Part shown: in pieces, positions 44,596 through 54,822 of the stretch
Position numbering within the stretch: position 1 is the first letter of the stretch
Layout of the letters: every line of letters starts with the position of its first letter
Origin: Micractinium sp. NFX-FRZ
Taxonomy: Eukaryota; Chlorophyta; Trebouxiophyceae; Chlorellales; Chlorellaceae
Reading direction: 5' to 3'
Assembly: GCA_029339195.1 (NCBI GenBank)
Contig: JAPTJF010000264.1
Location: 1 to 64,000 of the forward strand
Length of the DNA stretch: 64,000 nucleotides
Position numbers and translations under genes: made by a program
The notes under the pieces: generated by a model
The model's database searches: none
Told to the model about the DNA's origin: nothing
The model's input: the letters and a program-made list of their open reading frames with translations, nothing else

Positions 44596-47500
44596 TCACT
44601 CCTCCTTCTTTGCTGCCGCCGCCGCCGCCGCCGCCGCCGCTGCTGCAGGCTGCAATACGGTGGAGCGCCGCGCGTGCCGCGCGCCCCGCTTCCGCTCATA
44701 GTGCCGCAGATAAGCGGTGGACACAAGCTTGAGCATGTACCCCAGCCACAGCTTGACCGCCAGCAGCAGCAACCAGACCGCCAGCAGGGAGCCAGCGTTG
44801 GCTGCCGCAGCCAGAACCCCGCCGGCGCCGCCTGCGCTGCCGCCGCCGCTGTGGCGCAGCGTGGCAGCTGTGGCGGCTATGCGGAAGGCCAGGGCTGCGG
44901 GTCCAAAGGGCTCGAACCCCACCGGCTTGTGTATGTTGTGGCTCTGCGAGGTGGACACGCGGTCGCACAGGTCCCGCATGTACTCGCGGTACACCCCGGG
45001 CCTGCAGGCAGTACAGGTGGCCGGTACGGTGGGGGTCAGAGCCCGCGCAGGGAACCACATCCACACATGCGGCCCTGGCTTGCAGGAACACCAGGCAGGG
45101 AGTGTGGGGCTGGAGACCAGCTTGCAAAATCGTTGCTCAGTACATGGAAAGCATGGCGGCAGTAAGAGGCAGCGGAGGCACCCAAGCAGCAGCTGGCTTC
45201 CCTCCATCGCAAGCCAATCATCACGTGAACATCGAAGCAAGGCACACACGCTCACCTGATTTCGTTGAACTTCCCCAGCACCGCATGCTTGATCACATCA
45301 ATCACCACCTCCCCCGCGTAGATGTGCAGGCACCCAGCCAGCAACGCAGGGTTGGGTGTGCGCGCGCCGCTGCGGGTGGCACAGGGCGGCAGGGGGAGTG
45401 TAGGATGGGGCGGCATTAGGGGTATGGTAGCAGGCAGAGAAGCAGCCGCTGCGTTGCAGTCATAACACACGTCACCTGACCATGACTCCCCTCCACAGCA
45501 CCGGGGTTACGCCTGCGGTGCCTCGTCTGCTCCACCACTTCTCAGGCACCTGCCTGGCACAGCTGCAGCATGCATCTGGCACCTCGGGGCCGCCCCCCCG
45601 CACCCACCCACCTGTTGCCCATCTCCTCCACCACCACGAATGCCAGGATGAGCAGCAGGTGGAATCGCTCCACCACATCCTGGCAGGCCAGCGAGAAGAG
45701 CTTGGTGGTATCAAATCTTTTAAGCACCGTGCCTGCACGTGGTGAGGAAATGAACGGAGGGGAAGCAGGGCACTGGCAGGAGTGAGCAGCACTCAGATGT
45801 GGTGCTCGCACGCATGGTCCAGCAAGGCCTCAGCTCAGGTACCGTGGCCGCCCCAACAACCGCCAACCATTGCCCAAGCTCCCCAGCTGTCCGCCCCACC
45901 CCATCCCTTGGCGACTTGCAAACCCACACCCACCCTTGATCTCGGTGAAGTTGGCCGCAATGAGCAGCGCCACCAGCGTGTTCTTCTTGCTGTTCATGGC
46001 CACCCCAAACACCATCGCCTGCGCACGAGAAAGGACAGACAAGGGGAGCGTGGGCGGCTGGGTGGAGGGACGCTAGCAGGTCGCGAGACTAGCTGGGGTG
46101 AACGAGTGCATGCCACATGAGGGTGGGCCCGTGCAGCGCCAGCAGCAAGCATGCCGCCGCAACACGTACAACTCGGCGCCACAGCAGCAGGACGAAAGAG
46201 CTGCGGGCCGCACAAGTGCTTGGCAGGCAGCAGGGCACAACCAGCAGCAGGCGCCCACCTGGCACATCAGGGTGGCGCCATGCAGCGCCAGCAGCAGGCT
46301 GGCCACCACGACGTCGCAGGCCAGCGCAAAGGCGGCGCGCCCGCTCCACCCCGCTGCCAGCTGGGTGCAGGAGGCGGCCAGGGCTTCCAGCACATCCACG
46401 CCAAAGGAGCAGCAGATCTGCGGGGGCGGGGTGGCAGGTTTGGGCCGTCAGTCAGGCGGGGGCTAGAGAGGACTGGTGCGCAGCAGCAGATTTACCAGAG
46501 TCAAAGCAGCAGGCTGGGATAAGAACAGGTTGGCCAGTTGGGTGGGGCAGGAAGTAGCTTGGGCAGCAGTGGGCGCGCTGTGCACGGCCATGCCTGCTCT
46601 GTCACGCTTTTGCTGGCCACGTTATGCTGTGCTGTACTGGGTTGCACTGTACTGCTTACCTTGTCGCTCAGCTCGAGTGCGGTGTACAGCACAGACAGCT
46701 TGAGCAGCTCCTGGGTCAAATCCTGCGCCAGGGGACAGGGGACGGATGCATGGGCATGGGTGGAACGCTGGCCGTGACCGCGTCGGTCACACGGCTGCCA
46801 ACTGTCCTGCATGCCTTACAGACTGAGTGCAGTCACCCCTTTCATCAAAAACGAAGTGGTTGGCGACCTTAATTCCCCCACACGCCACTTCCCTCACCTT
46901 CATCCAGAAGTAGAGGGTGCCAGCGTTGAGGTTCCACAGGAACAGCACCACCCCCACCGACATGGCAGCACCCAGCAGGTCAAACAGCTGGTCGCCCCGC
47001 AGGTTGACCGCCCGCCGCCGCCGCAACTGACGCCGCGGCTGTTGAGCTGGATGCTGCCTCTGTTGCTGCTCCTGCTGCTCGCCGCCGCTGCTGCCCTCGG
47101 AAGGGCCACGTGCTGCTCCTGGCGCAGATCCTGCTGGTGCTGCTGCTGCTGCTGCTGCATCTGGCTCTGTGCTGTCTTCCGCGCTGGACAGCAGGCCACG
47201 GCCGAGCGCCAGCAGCGCCAGGCCCACGCGCAGTGGCAGAAGCGTGAAGATGGCCTGGGAAGGGGCGGGGTGGGGGCGTTGCAGGTTACGGAGGCACGAG
47301 CCACAGCTGCTGAGCAGGCTGGTTGGGGCACTGGGAGAGGGGAGATGGGTGCCGTGCCCACCTCACAACCAATGACCCCTTGTGCCCGCCTGACCGCTCC
47401 CACTTCCCCATTTCTGATGCAGTGCCAACACCCGACCCTCCCCCGGAACAGCTCACCAGAAACGAGTCCAGGCAGATGACCAGCCCAAAACAGATGAAGC

Positions 47501-48151
47501 GCTCCAGCTGATAGGGCACCGCCACCAGCGCATTGTACACTCTGTCCCGCTCCGTCTGCCCCCACACCACATCGGCGGTGGGGTAGATGGGGGCGGGCCG
47601 CAGCTCGGCGGCAAGGTAGGCAGCAAAGGGCTGCCCACCACAGCCACCAGACGTGCCTGCCGTGCTGGCGGCAGCGGCGGCGGCGGCAGGCTCCGATGCG
47701 CCTGCATACACAGGTGGGCGGTGCAAGCAGGCAAGGGGGGTATCAACAGATTATCGGTGGCAGGGGATCTGTCTGCGGTGCAGGGGGGGATGACTGGCAG
47801 CTGCCAGCGCAACGCAGCACAGCACAGCGCGCAGCGTGGCGGGCAGAGCACTCACCCCGCCACGAGAGCGCAGGCGCCAGCGATGTCGCCCTCGGGCTGC
47901 GCCCCTCCACCCCCGCCGACTCTGCCACGCGTTCCAGCGTGACTGCTTGGTCGCCGCTCCCGCCGACGCCGCCCAGGGCGCTGGTCGCGACGCCCGCGTC
48001 CGTGTACCGGGGAGGCCGTGCCACGGCGGCGCTGCTGCGCGCGGTTTGCACGCTGAGGGAGGCGAGGTCGCTCTTTGAGCTGCGCAGCCCTCCTGCCCTG
48101 GCCAGCTCAGCGAGGCTCAGCGTCTGGCTGTCCTGTCTTACCAACTGGCTG

Positions 48152-48183
<32 letters not shown>

Positions 48184-48672
48184 GCGTGGCGACAGCGGCA
48201 GCTGCGGCAGCTGCTGCAACTGGGGCGGCTGGGTGCTGCCCCGTTGCTGCTGCTGCTGCTCAGCGGCTGCGATCCCTGGTGCTGTCTTCACGTCTGGGCT
48301 GCTGCTGGTGCTGCCTGCTGCGGGCGGCGGGGGGTGCAACTGGAGCATGGCGTGCGCGCGCGGGGAGAGGGCGCTGCCCATGGCATCGAGTGCGGCCAGC
48401 TGAGCCAGCAGGCCATCAGTGGGCAGGCTGGTAGACAGAGAGTCCTGAGGCTCCGGGCCGTCGCTGTGTGTGATGCTGCCGGCGCTGCTGCCACTCTCGC
48501 TCTGCTCCTCTCCCTCGGACGCTGCTGCCGTCGCCGTCCCCTGCCGCTGCTTTCGCTGCCGCTGCCGCTGCCGCCGGCGGCGGCCCTGCACGGTGGTCCA
48601 GCCGGGGCTGCCGCCGGCAGGGGGTGCGACAGGGGCATCCTCCGGAGGCTCCGCCTCTATAGGTCCTAGCAT
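44596..48672 (-). CDS. TAPT1/Emp65-family membrane protein
   Basis: Nine exons, phases consistent, 788 residues: 47856-48672, 47457-47701, 46898-47254, 46660-46722, 46259-46417, 45934-46018, 45612-45732, 45256-45369, 44596-45001. The TAPT1 family (human TAPT1, yeast Emp65, plant POD1) are multi-pass ER or ciliary-base membrane proteins with roles in ER protein quality control or folding. Signature stretches: ERDRVYNALVAVPYQLERF, ICLDSFL, AIFTLLPLRVGLALL, DLLGAAMSVGVVLFL, LYFWMKDLTQELLKLSVLY, AMNSKKNTLVALLIAANFTE, GTVLKRFDTTKLFSLACQD, and KHAVLGKFNEIRPGVYREYM near the C-terminus. The first ~290 residues are a low-complexity Gln/Ser/Ala cytosolic region typical of algal orthologues. A 13-residue Ala run from a GCC repeat (near 44612-44642) precedes the KKEE C-terminus, which fits a dilysine-like ER signal only loosely. 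An extra charged and Gln-rich loop lies inside exon 46898-47254. Confidence 0.9.
46105..46305 (-). repeat. Intronic degenerate copy of TAPT1 exon 5 edge
   Basis: The 3' edge of exon 46259-46417 (plus 46257-46305, ATCAGGGTGGCGCCATGCAG) is repeated inside the following intron at 46105-46155 (ATGAGGGTGGGCCCGTGCAG), both followed by CGCCAGCAGCA. Confidence 0.75.
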
Positions 48673-48951
48673 AAGGGTGCTGCGCTGCTAGGCATATAAG
48701 GGGGGGATCGAAGGCGCACGTGGGAAGTTCCAGAGAGCACAGTGCCGATTTGAGACGGTGTATCTGCGCGTCTGAAACAGTGATCAGTATCAGGGGAGGC
48801 GCAGGGAGCTGCAAATTTGGCATGGCGCGCCATTTTTGCCGAGCTGGCAATTGGCGTCCTTCCTGTCCTCTTCTGCCACTTTCCATTCATCTGAGGACTG
48901 CACAACTGCGAGAGGTGTCAGCTCCTACCAGGCCAGGTTCTCGCCACTCCT
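48673..48951. promoter_or_regulatory. Compact bidirectional promoter, TAPT1/fibrillin
   Basis: 279 bp separate two divergent start codons. A TATAAG-like element (CATATAAGGGG) lies near 48691-48702 on the plus strand, but it is far from the fibrillin start. Confidence 0.5.
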
Positions 48952-51336
48952 ATGCAGCAAGTCACTCTCCAGCGCGGCGGCGCGCCACCCGCCGCGGCTT
49001 GCGGTCGCTGCAGCCGCTCCACGAGTGTGACCAAATGCGCTACCAGCCGGCTGGGGCGCGTGGCGGCCAAGGCGCCGACCCACTGCCGCCGCCTCCGCCT
49101 GCTGGCCCCGCAGGTGCGGCCACGCACTACATGCAGCCTGCCGCCTCTTGCCTGCCATGATGCCAATACCACTGCAGTATGGTGTGGACAGACATAGTAG
49201 CTTCCAGCCTCTCCACCCTGCTGCCGCCCTCCCGCTGGCCACGCATCCTGTCTGACGCCACCACCCCCGCTCCCTTCCCTCGCTGCCTCTGGCCCTCGGG
49301 CGCCCGTTCCGCTGCAGGCGTCCGCCTCCCCTGCATCGCCCGCTCCCCAGCACGACCCTCAGGAGCTGGTTGAGCTGAAGATGGCGCTGCTGGACTCCTT
49401 CTGGGGCACCGAACGCGGGCTGACGGCCAGCAGCGACAGCCGGGCTGAGATCAACGAGCTCATCACGCAGGTAACATGACCGCTGGTAGGGCATTAGTAG
49501 TACGTTTGGGCGACTTGGGGCTGGTGACGGCCAGCAGCAACAGCCAGGCTGACGAGGCAAGATGTGTTTTGTGGTTTGGACCGAGCTGTTGGTTGTGAAC
49601 ATTAGTACACGTGTGCAGCTGTGACCTGGCGGGTGCTGCTGAGCAAAGGCCGCTGCAGCCGGCTGTGCCCTGCTGTGCCCCTGCAGCTGGAGGCGTGCAG
49701 CCCCAGTGCCCGAGCCCGACAAGGCCTCGCTGTGCTGTGCATGCCGTGACCATGCTCCGCCCTGCTGCGCCCCTGCTGTGCAGCTGGAGGCGCGCAACCC
49801 TACGCCCGAGCCCAACGACGCCCGCACCGCCCTGGGCGGCACCTGGCGCCTGGCCTACACCTCCAACTCGGAGCTCATCGCCCTGCTGGCGCTGGCGCGG
49901 CTGCCGCTGGTGACGGTGGGGGAGATCACGCAGACGATTGACCCGCTGGGCATGACGGTGGAGAACACAGTGGAGCTGGAGGCGCCCCTGAGGTGGGCCG
50001 GCACAAGCTGTGCTGTCTCATTTGCTTGTGCGTCACCTGGGTGTGGCAAGGTGCTGGGCTGGGGATGACGGTGGGTAACGGGTTACAGTCGGAGGCACCG
50101 CTGAGGTGAGCCGGCAGCTGTTTGGGTTGCTGGTGGAAAGCAGCTTGCAGTGTGGCCTGCATGGCGCGGCAGCAAGCACCCGCTGACGTCAGCAGCGGCG
50201 GCAGCGGCGCAGCTGTCCTGCTTGCCACGCATGGGTGAGGCAAGGTGCTTGGCTGGGCATGATGGTGGGGAGCAGGATGGAGCTGCTCACACTGCCCATG
50301 CTGCCAGCCTCTCACCTCGCTCCTGCCCCCTGGCAGCAAACTCCACCGAGCGAGACCCGCTCCTGTGGCCCTCCCGCCCCTGCCCTCACTTTGTGTTATC
50401 TCCACATCCGTGCCCCCTGTGCCCCCTGCTGCAGCAAGACCGCTCTGAGCGCGACCGCCTCCTTCGAGGTCCGCTCTCCCAAGCTGCTGCAAGTGAAGTT
50501 TGAGGAGGGGCGGGTGGCCACCCCGCAGCTGCTGGCTGACCTGGCGCTGCCCTCCAGCCTGGAGCTGCTGGGGCAGCAGATCGACCTGGCGCCGCTGCAG
50601 GTGAGGAGGGCGGGGGGAGGGAGGGGGGGAGTTTGAACAGGGGCAGTGGGAGGGACCCCCAGGGAGGGACAGCAGTGCGGCTGGGCGCCCCTGCAGGTCG
50701 GGGCGGGGGGGCGGAAGCGGGGTTCAGCGAAGGGCAGATGACGGCTCCCAAGGAGGGGCAACAGAACTGTTTGGCGCCCCGGCAGGTGGAGGTGTCCGCC
50801 CGCCCCCGCCCTTACTACTTTCTAAGCGCTGCCCCCCTCCCCTGCCACCCCCCCCCCCCCGCGTGAGCCTGCAGGCCGCGCTGCAGCCGGTGGAGGGCCC
50901 GCTGCGCAGCGCGCTAGGCGCGCTGAGCGGCCTGCTGTCCAGCGTGCCCGACCTGCGCATCCCGCTGGGCTCCACCCCCACAGCTTCCTCCTGGCTCCTC
51001 AACACTTACCTGGACGACGGCCTGCGCATCACACGCGGCGACGGAGGCTCCGTGTTTGTGCTGGTTCGTGAGGGGCACGAGGGCGGCAGCAGCCTGAATG
51101 CCACCACCGGAGCCGCCATGGGCACCAGGGATTGGGAGGCCCTGGAGGAGCGGGACCCCGTCGCCAGCTCAGCAGGTGGCGCCACGTCACCGCTGGCAGC
51201 TGTCATGATGGAGGCTGCCACCTCATCAGAGCCCACTGTGGTTGTGGTGGAGCCCTCTGCCGTGATTGAGGAGGGCCAGGGCCCGGCAAGCAGCAACGGC
51301 AGCACCAGCAACAACAACGGCAGCGCTCCCATGTGA
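48952..51336 (+). CDS. Plastid lipid-associated protein, PAP/fibrillin
   Basis: Five exons, phases consistent, 383 residues: 48952-49113, 49318-49470, 49784-49992, 50435-50600, 50875-51336. Fibrillins are lipocalin-fold proteins of plastoglobules and thylakoids that bind lipids and help in photoprotection. The first exon (54 residues) is Arg/Ala/Ser-rich without acidic residues, a chloroplast transit peptide. The PAP domain runs from LVELKMALLDSFWGTERGL through LGGTWRLAYTSNSELIALL, TVGEITQTIDPLGMTVEN, SATASFEVRSPKLLQVKFEE to TYLDDGLRITRGDGGSVFVL, which matches the conserved C-terminal motif of the family. After this a low-complexity tail of ~85 residues (Ser/Asn/Gly, acidic) is unusual; most fibrillins end soon after the last strand. 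Its two long introns contain degraded copies of neighbouring exon edges. Confidence 0.92.
49405..49800 (+). repeat. Intronic degenerate copies of both flanking exon edges (fibrillin)
   Basis: The intron 49471-49783 contains a copy of the upstream exon end (CTGACGGCCAGCAGCGACAG at 49417 versus GTGACGGCCAGCAGCAACAG near 49524) and a copy of the downstream exon start (GCAGCTGGAGGCG at about 49683 versus the true acceptor at 49780). Confidence 0.8.
49945..50275 (+). repeat. Intronic degenerate copies of fibrillin exon 3 end
   Basis: The exon end and donor (ATGACGGTGGAGAACACAG, then GCCCCTGAGGTGGGCCGGCA, 49950-50002) recurs at 50066-50115 with the same order of blocks and a GAGGTGAGCCGGCA donor. 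A third related block (GGCAAGGTGCTTGGCTGGG) lies at about 50239-50275. Confidence 0.75.
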
Positions 51337-52104
51337 GCCGGCCCCCAGGCGGCGGGGTCTCCAGGCGGCCTGCCTCCACTTTTGGGCGGCTCCCAAAGGC
51401 GGCCCGCCTCCCAACTGCCCGGGCGGTCGGTGAAGGCAACAGAGACACCAACGGCACTGGCAGCGCCGCCCAGTGAGCCAGGCCCGGGGCGCTGCGCCGG
51501 AGCCCATGCGCCCGCCGCCCGGCCCTGCACTGCTTTTGCACGCCGCTAGTGCATAGATCCGCTCGCGAGCCCCCTGGTCTTTTGATCTGAGCTCCTGGCT
51601 TTGCAGGCTCCTGAGCCCCAGCTCTCCCACCTGCACCCGCCATATTCCCATTTGATTGATTCATTGCCTGCTTGATTGCATTGTGTGTTGTCCAGCCTCT
51701 TGAGCAGCCGTTCTGCTGCCCTCTCATAATCGTACTATGTCCTGTATGTCTGTCCACACCCTGCCCGTGCCGTGAACGAACCTTTCATCTGCGCTGCCAT
51801 TTGTGAAGCAGGCCTTCTGTGTCCTATCTGCTCTCTCTTAGTGGGCAGTACTTTTGTGCAATAACGCATCTCAGTCACATTCAACGACAGTGATGGACAG
51901 CTTCAGGCAGGGAGGGAGGCGGGTGGGAGAGGGGGAAAAGGGGAGAGAGCAACCGAGCAGTGAAGCTCAACAGGCACCCCCAGCGTGCCCGCCTCGCTGG
52001 GAGCCATAAACCCCAACCTTGTCGGAAGTTAAGCAGCCACCCTCCAGGGTGCCTGCCTCGCCTGCAGCTGCTGCCACCGCAGCTGCCACTGCCGGCGGCT
52101 CCGC
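51337..52104. other. Convergent intergenic region with 3' UTRs
   Basis: Between the fibrillin stop (+) and the DUF1917-gene stop (-). GC-rich at the left, with a repeated GGCGGC(CCGCCTCC)-type unit at 51350-51410, then AT-richer. No supported gene and no TGTAA found. Confidence 0.45.
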
Positions 52105-54238
52105 TCACGCTAGCCGCGCCTCCCGCACCGTCGGCTTCAGCTGCCACTTGTTGCGTGAGTAGATGCCGAGGTAGGTGTAGATGTCGGGTTTGTAGAGCAG
52201 CCGCTTGTCCTGCAGGAGGCCCCTGGGGAGGGCAGCCTGCAGCCCGCGGCACACCCGCTGCACATCCTCGCCGTCCTGCGAGTGAGCACACAATGGCAGC
52301 AGACGAATTAAGTCGGTAGTAGGTTGGGGGCTGGGTGAGCGCAGCCAGCAGAGCCGCCTGGGTAAGAGTGAGCGCCCTCTGCTCCGCTGTCGCAGCAGGC
52401 GTGCGGTGGATGATGGGGTGTCACATCAAGTCAGGCACCCCTCCACCCGGCAGGCCCGCTCCTGCTCCCTTGCCCCTCATGGCGCCTTGCCCCCACGGCT
52501 TACTTGATAGTTTGCAGTGTACACGCACAGCACCCATGACCCATCGGGGCTGGAGCTGCTGACCTTGGCAGACTGGCACAGAGGACGGCACATGGGTGCC
52601 GGTGCAGGCTGCTGTGCCGCCTGCTGCCCCGCCAGACCCGCCAGACCCTGCTGCTGCTGTGCCGCCTGCTGCGCCGCAGGCCCCTGCTGCTGCTGTGGCT
52701 GCCCTGCCTGTGCACCTGCTCCCTGCTGCTCTGCCCGCCCTGCTGCTGCTTGGTACTGACCTGCACGCTGCACTGCCGCCGATACCGCTGCTGCTGCCGC
52801 CACCACCGGCAGCGGCTCCCCACACACCGCGTGCGCCACTGCTGCCCATGCTGCGTCTGCCTCCGCCTCGCTGCGAGCAAACAGCATCCACTTGCCTTTG
52901 AGGATGCCGTGCTTGGATGCCAGCGCATCAACATCCGCTGCCGTGGGCCGCCGCCCGCTGGCGGTTGCGGCTGCTGCTAGCTTCTCCCATTCCTCCACCG
53001 CAGCATCCACCCGCTCCTCCACCCCGCCGCTATCTATGCTGCTGCCGGCTGCTGCTGCAGCCGGGACGCTGGCATTGCCGCCGCCGCTGCCGCTTGGGGA
53101 TGGCCGCTGTGGTGGCTGCTCTTCTTGCTGCTGCTGCTGCTCCTGCTCCTGCTGCTGCTGCTGTGTGCCGTCAGGGTGGGAAACAACAATCCAGGCCACG
53201 TCACGGCAGCTAGAGGCAGAGGGAGGGAAGGTCGCCAGGAAATGGTCCAAACTGCTGCTTGGTTTGCCGCTGCCAGTGCCTGCAGATGCGCCACTTGCAG
53301 CAGCACTGTCGCCGCTGCCGCCACTGCCTGTGGGCTGACCGCCACCGCTGCCACCGCTGCTGCCGCCGCCGCCACCGCCACCGCCGCCGCTGCTACTGCC
53401 GCCACTGCTGCCGCCTGCTAGGAAGACCACAGCGCGCTCGGGGCCTTCCAACACTTTTTGGAACTTGTGGCTGGGGTGCAGGCAGGGCACGGCGGTTTGC
53501 AACGCCGCCCACTTGGCGCCCATATCACGAGAGTGAAGCTTGGAGACCCACTTGCGGGGGCGGCTGCCCTGCAGTGGACGTGTCACAAGTCAGCCTGTGC
53601 CTTTCAGCTTCTGTCCTGATCGCTGATGGTGAAAAGCGGTGTTGAGTATTGGCAGACAGTGGCAGGCCGCTGCGGGCAGTGGCAGCGCAAGGGCATCTGT
53701 TGAGAGCGGGCAGCGAGTCCCAAGCCAGCGGCCCACCTGGCGGGGCGGCGCAGCCAGCGGTGGCGCTTCTTGTGACATCTTGACCCGAGCCGCGATCAGC
53801 GCACGCATGCAGGCGCTGCACAAGTCGATGTCTTCGCAGGTGCAGCACTTGAACCTTCGGGAAGGAAGGAATTGGTTATCAGTGGGATCGCGAGCAAGCT
53901 GCGTTGCTGGCGGCACGCTCGCCTTTGGCAGGCTGGCCACATGCAACTTGGTGTTGAGACATGTGTTACAGTCTGTTCTCCGCTCCTTGGCTGAGCAGAG
54001 GCAGGATGCTTGCTGGGGCAGGCAGCGGGCGGCACAGCGGCCGCAGTGGCGGCGGCAGCGGAGCGGCGCCGGCGGCCTGTGTTGAAGCCTTCCGGCCCCT
54101 TTTAGAAGCTCACCTATGTCCCACTATCGGCTCGGTCTCGCAGCCGTCGCAGGTGATGTCCACGTGCTGAACACACCAAAGTGGGCTGTCTTGGCGGAGC
54201 GCCTGGCGAACTGCCTGGTATTTGTCTGCGTCCGCCAT
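52105..54238 (-). CDS. ZZ-like zinc finger fused to DUF1917 (BLES03-type) domain
   Basis: Four exons, phases consistent, 492 residues: 54114-54238, 53737-53854, 52504-53568, 52105-52275. Residues ~22-65 form a ZZ-type zinc finger, read as HVDITCDGCETEPIVGHRFKC and then CTCEDIDLCSACM: the CDGC, C-x2-C and CSAC cysteine pairs match ZZ fingers of p62 and ubiquitin-related adaptors. The second half is DUF1917/UPF0696 (human C11orf68/BLES03 family): KWMLFARSEAEADAAWAAV, WVLCVYTANYQDGEDVQRV and the hallmark LLYKPDIYTYLGIYSRNKW. These proteins have an eIF4E-like fold and no firmly known function. The interior of exon 52504-53568 also has long Gly/Ser and Gln runs and PCLHPSHKFQKVLEGPERAV after the finger. 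The combination suggests an adaptor that recruits a partner through the ZZ finger; this is inference. Confidence 0.85.
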
Positions 54239-54822
54239 CTCTTCAAGCTTATATTGGACCGAAACTGGGCTTCTATGGTTCACATATATGCATGCATTTT
54301 GGGCACAGCACACCCCAGCAGGGCCGCCGCCGCCCAGTCCTCTGATTGCCCCTCTCACAACTTGAAGATAGGTCATAATCACCGCTGTGCTCATCCCGAA
54401 GGAGCAGACAACAACGCAGTCGTGCATGCAGACCTGCCTCTGAGCCACACACTCGCCAAGGCGGCCGGCTTGCATAGCTCACATATCACAGGCGGCAGTC
54501 ACTTGTGAGTGGTGCAGACAAGGGCCCCCAGCCAACCGCACAGCCGTGGTCTGCACATGCTCTCGCCGGCATGCTGCCAGCTGCACGCAGGCACCCCCCA
54601 TGCTTGCTCCGCATAGCACACGGATCAATCTGGGAGGCGCGCAGTGCCGTTGAATTCCCCTGCGCTGCAGTCCGCAGCTGCTGCCGCCACCGCCGCCCCT
54701 CACCCTTCTGCTCCTGCCGCCGCCCCCTGCACCCGCTGTCGCAGCAGCCCAGTCGCCTCTGCTGGCCGCACCAATACCAGCCCGGCGGCAGGCCCCCAGC
54801 GCACGCAGCAGCAGCAGCAGAC
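54239..54822. promoter_or_regulatory. Bidirectional promoter region, DUF1917 gene/bystin
   Basis: 584 bp between divergent start codons. A TATATGCATGCA element lies near 54284-54295. No coding sequence supported. Confidence 0.5.
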
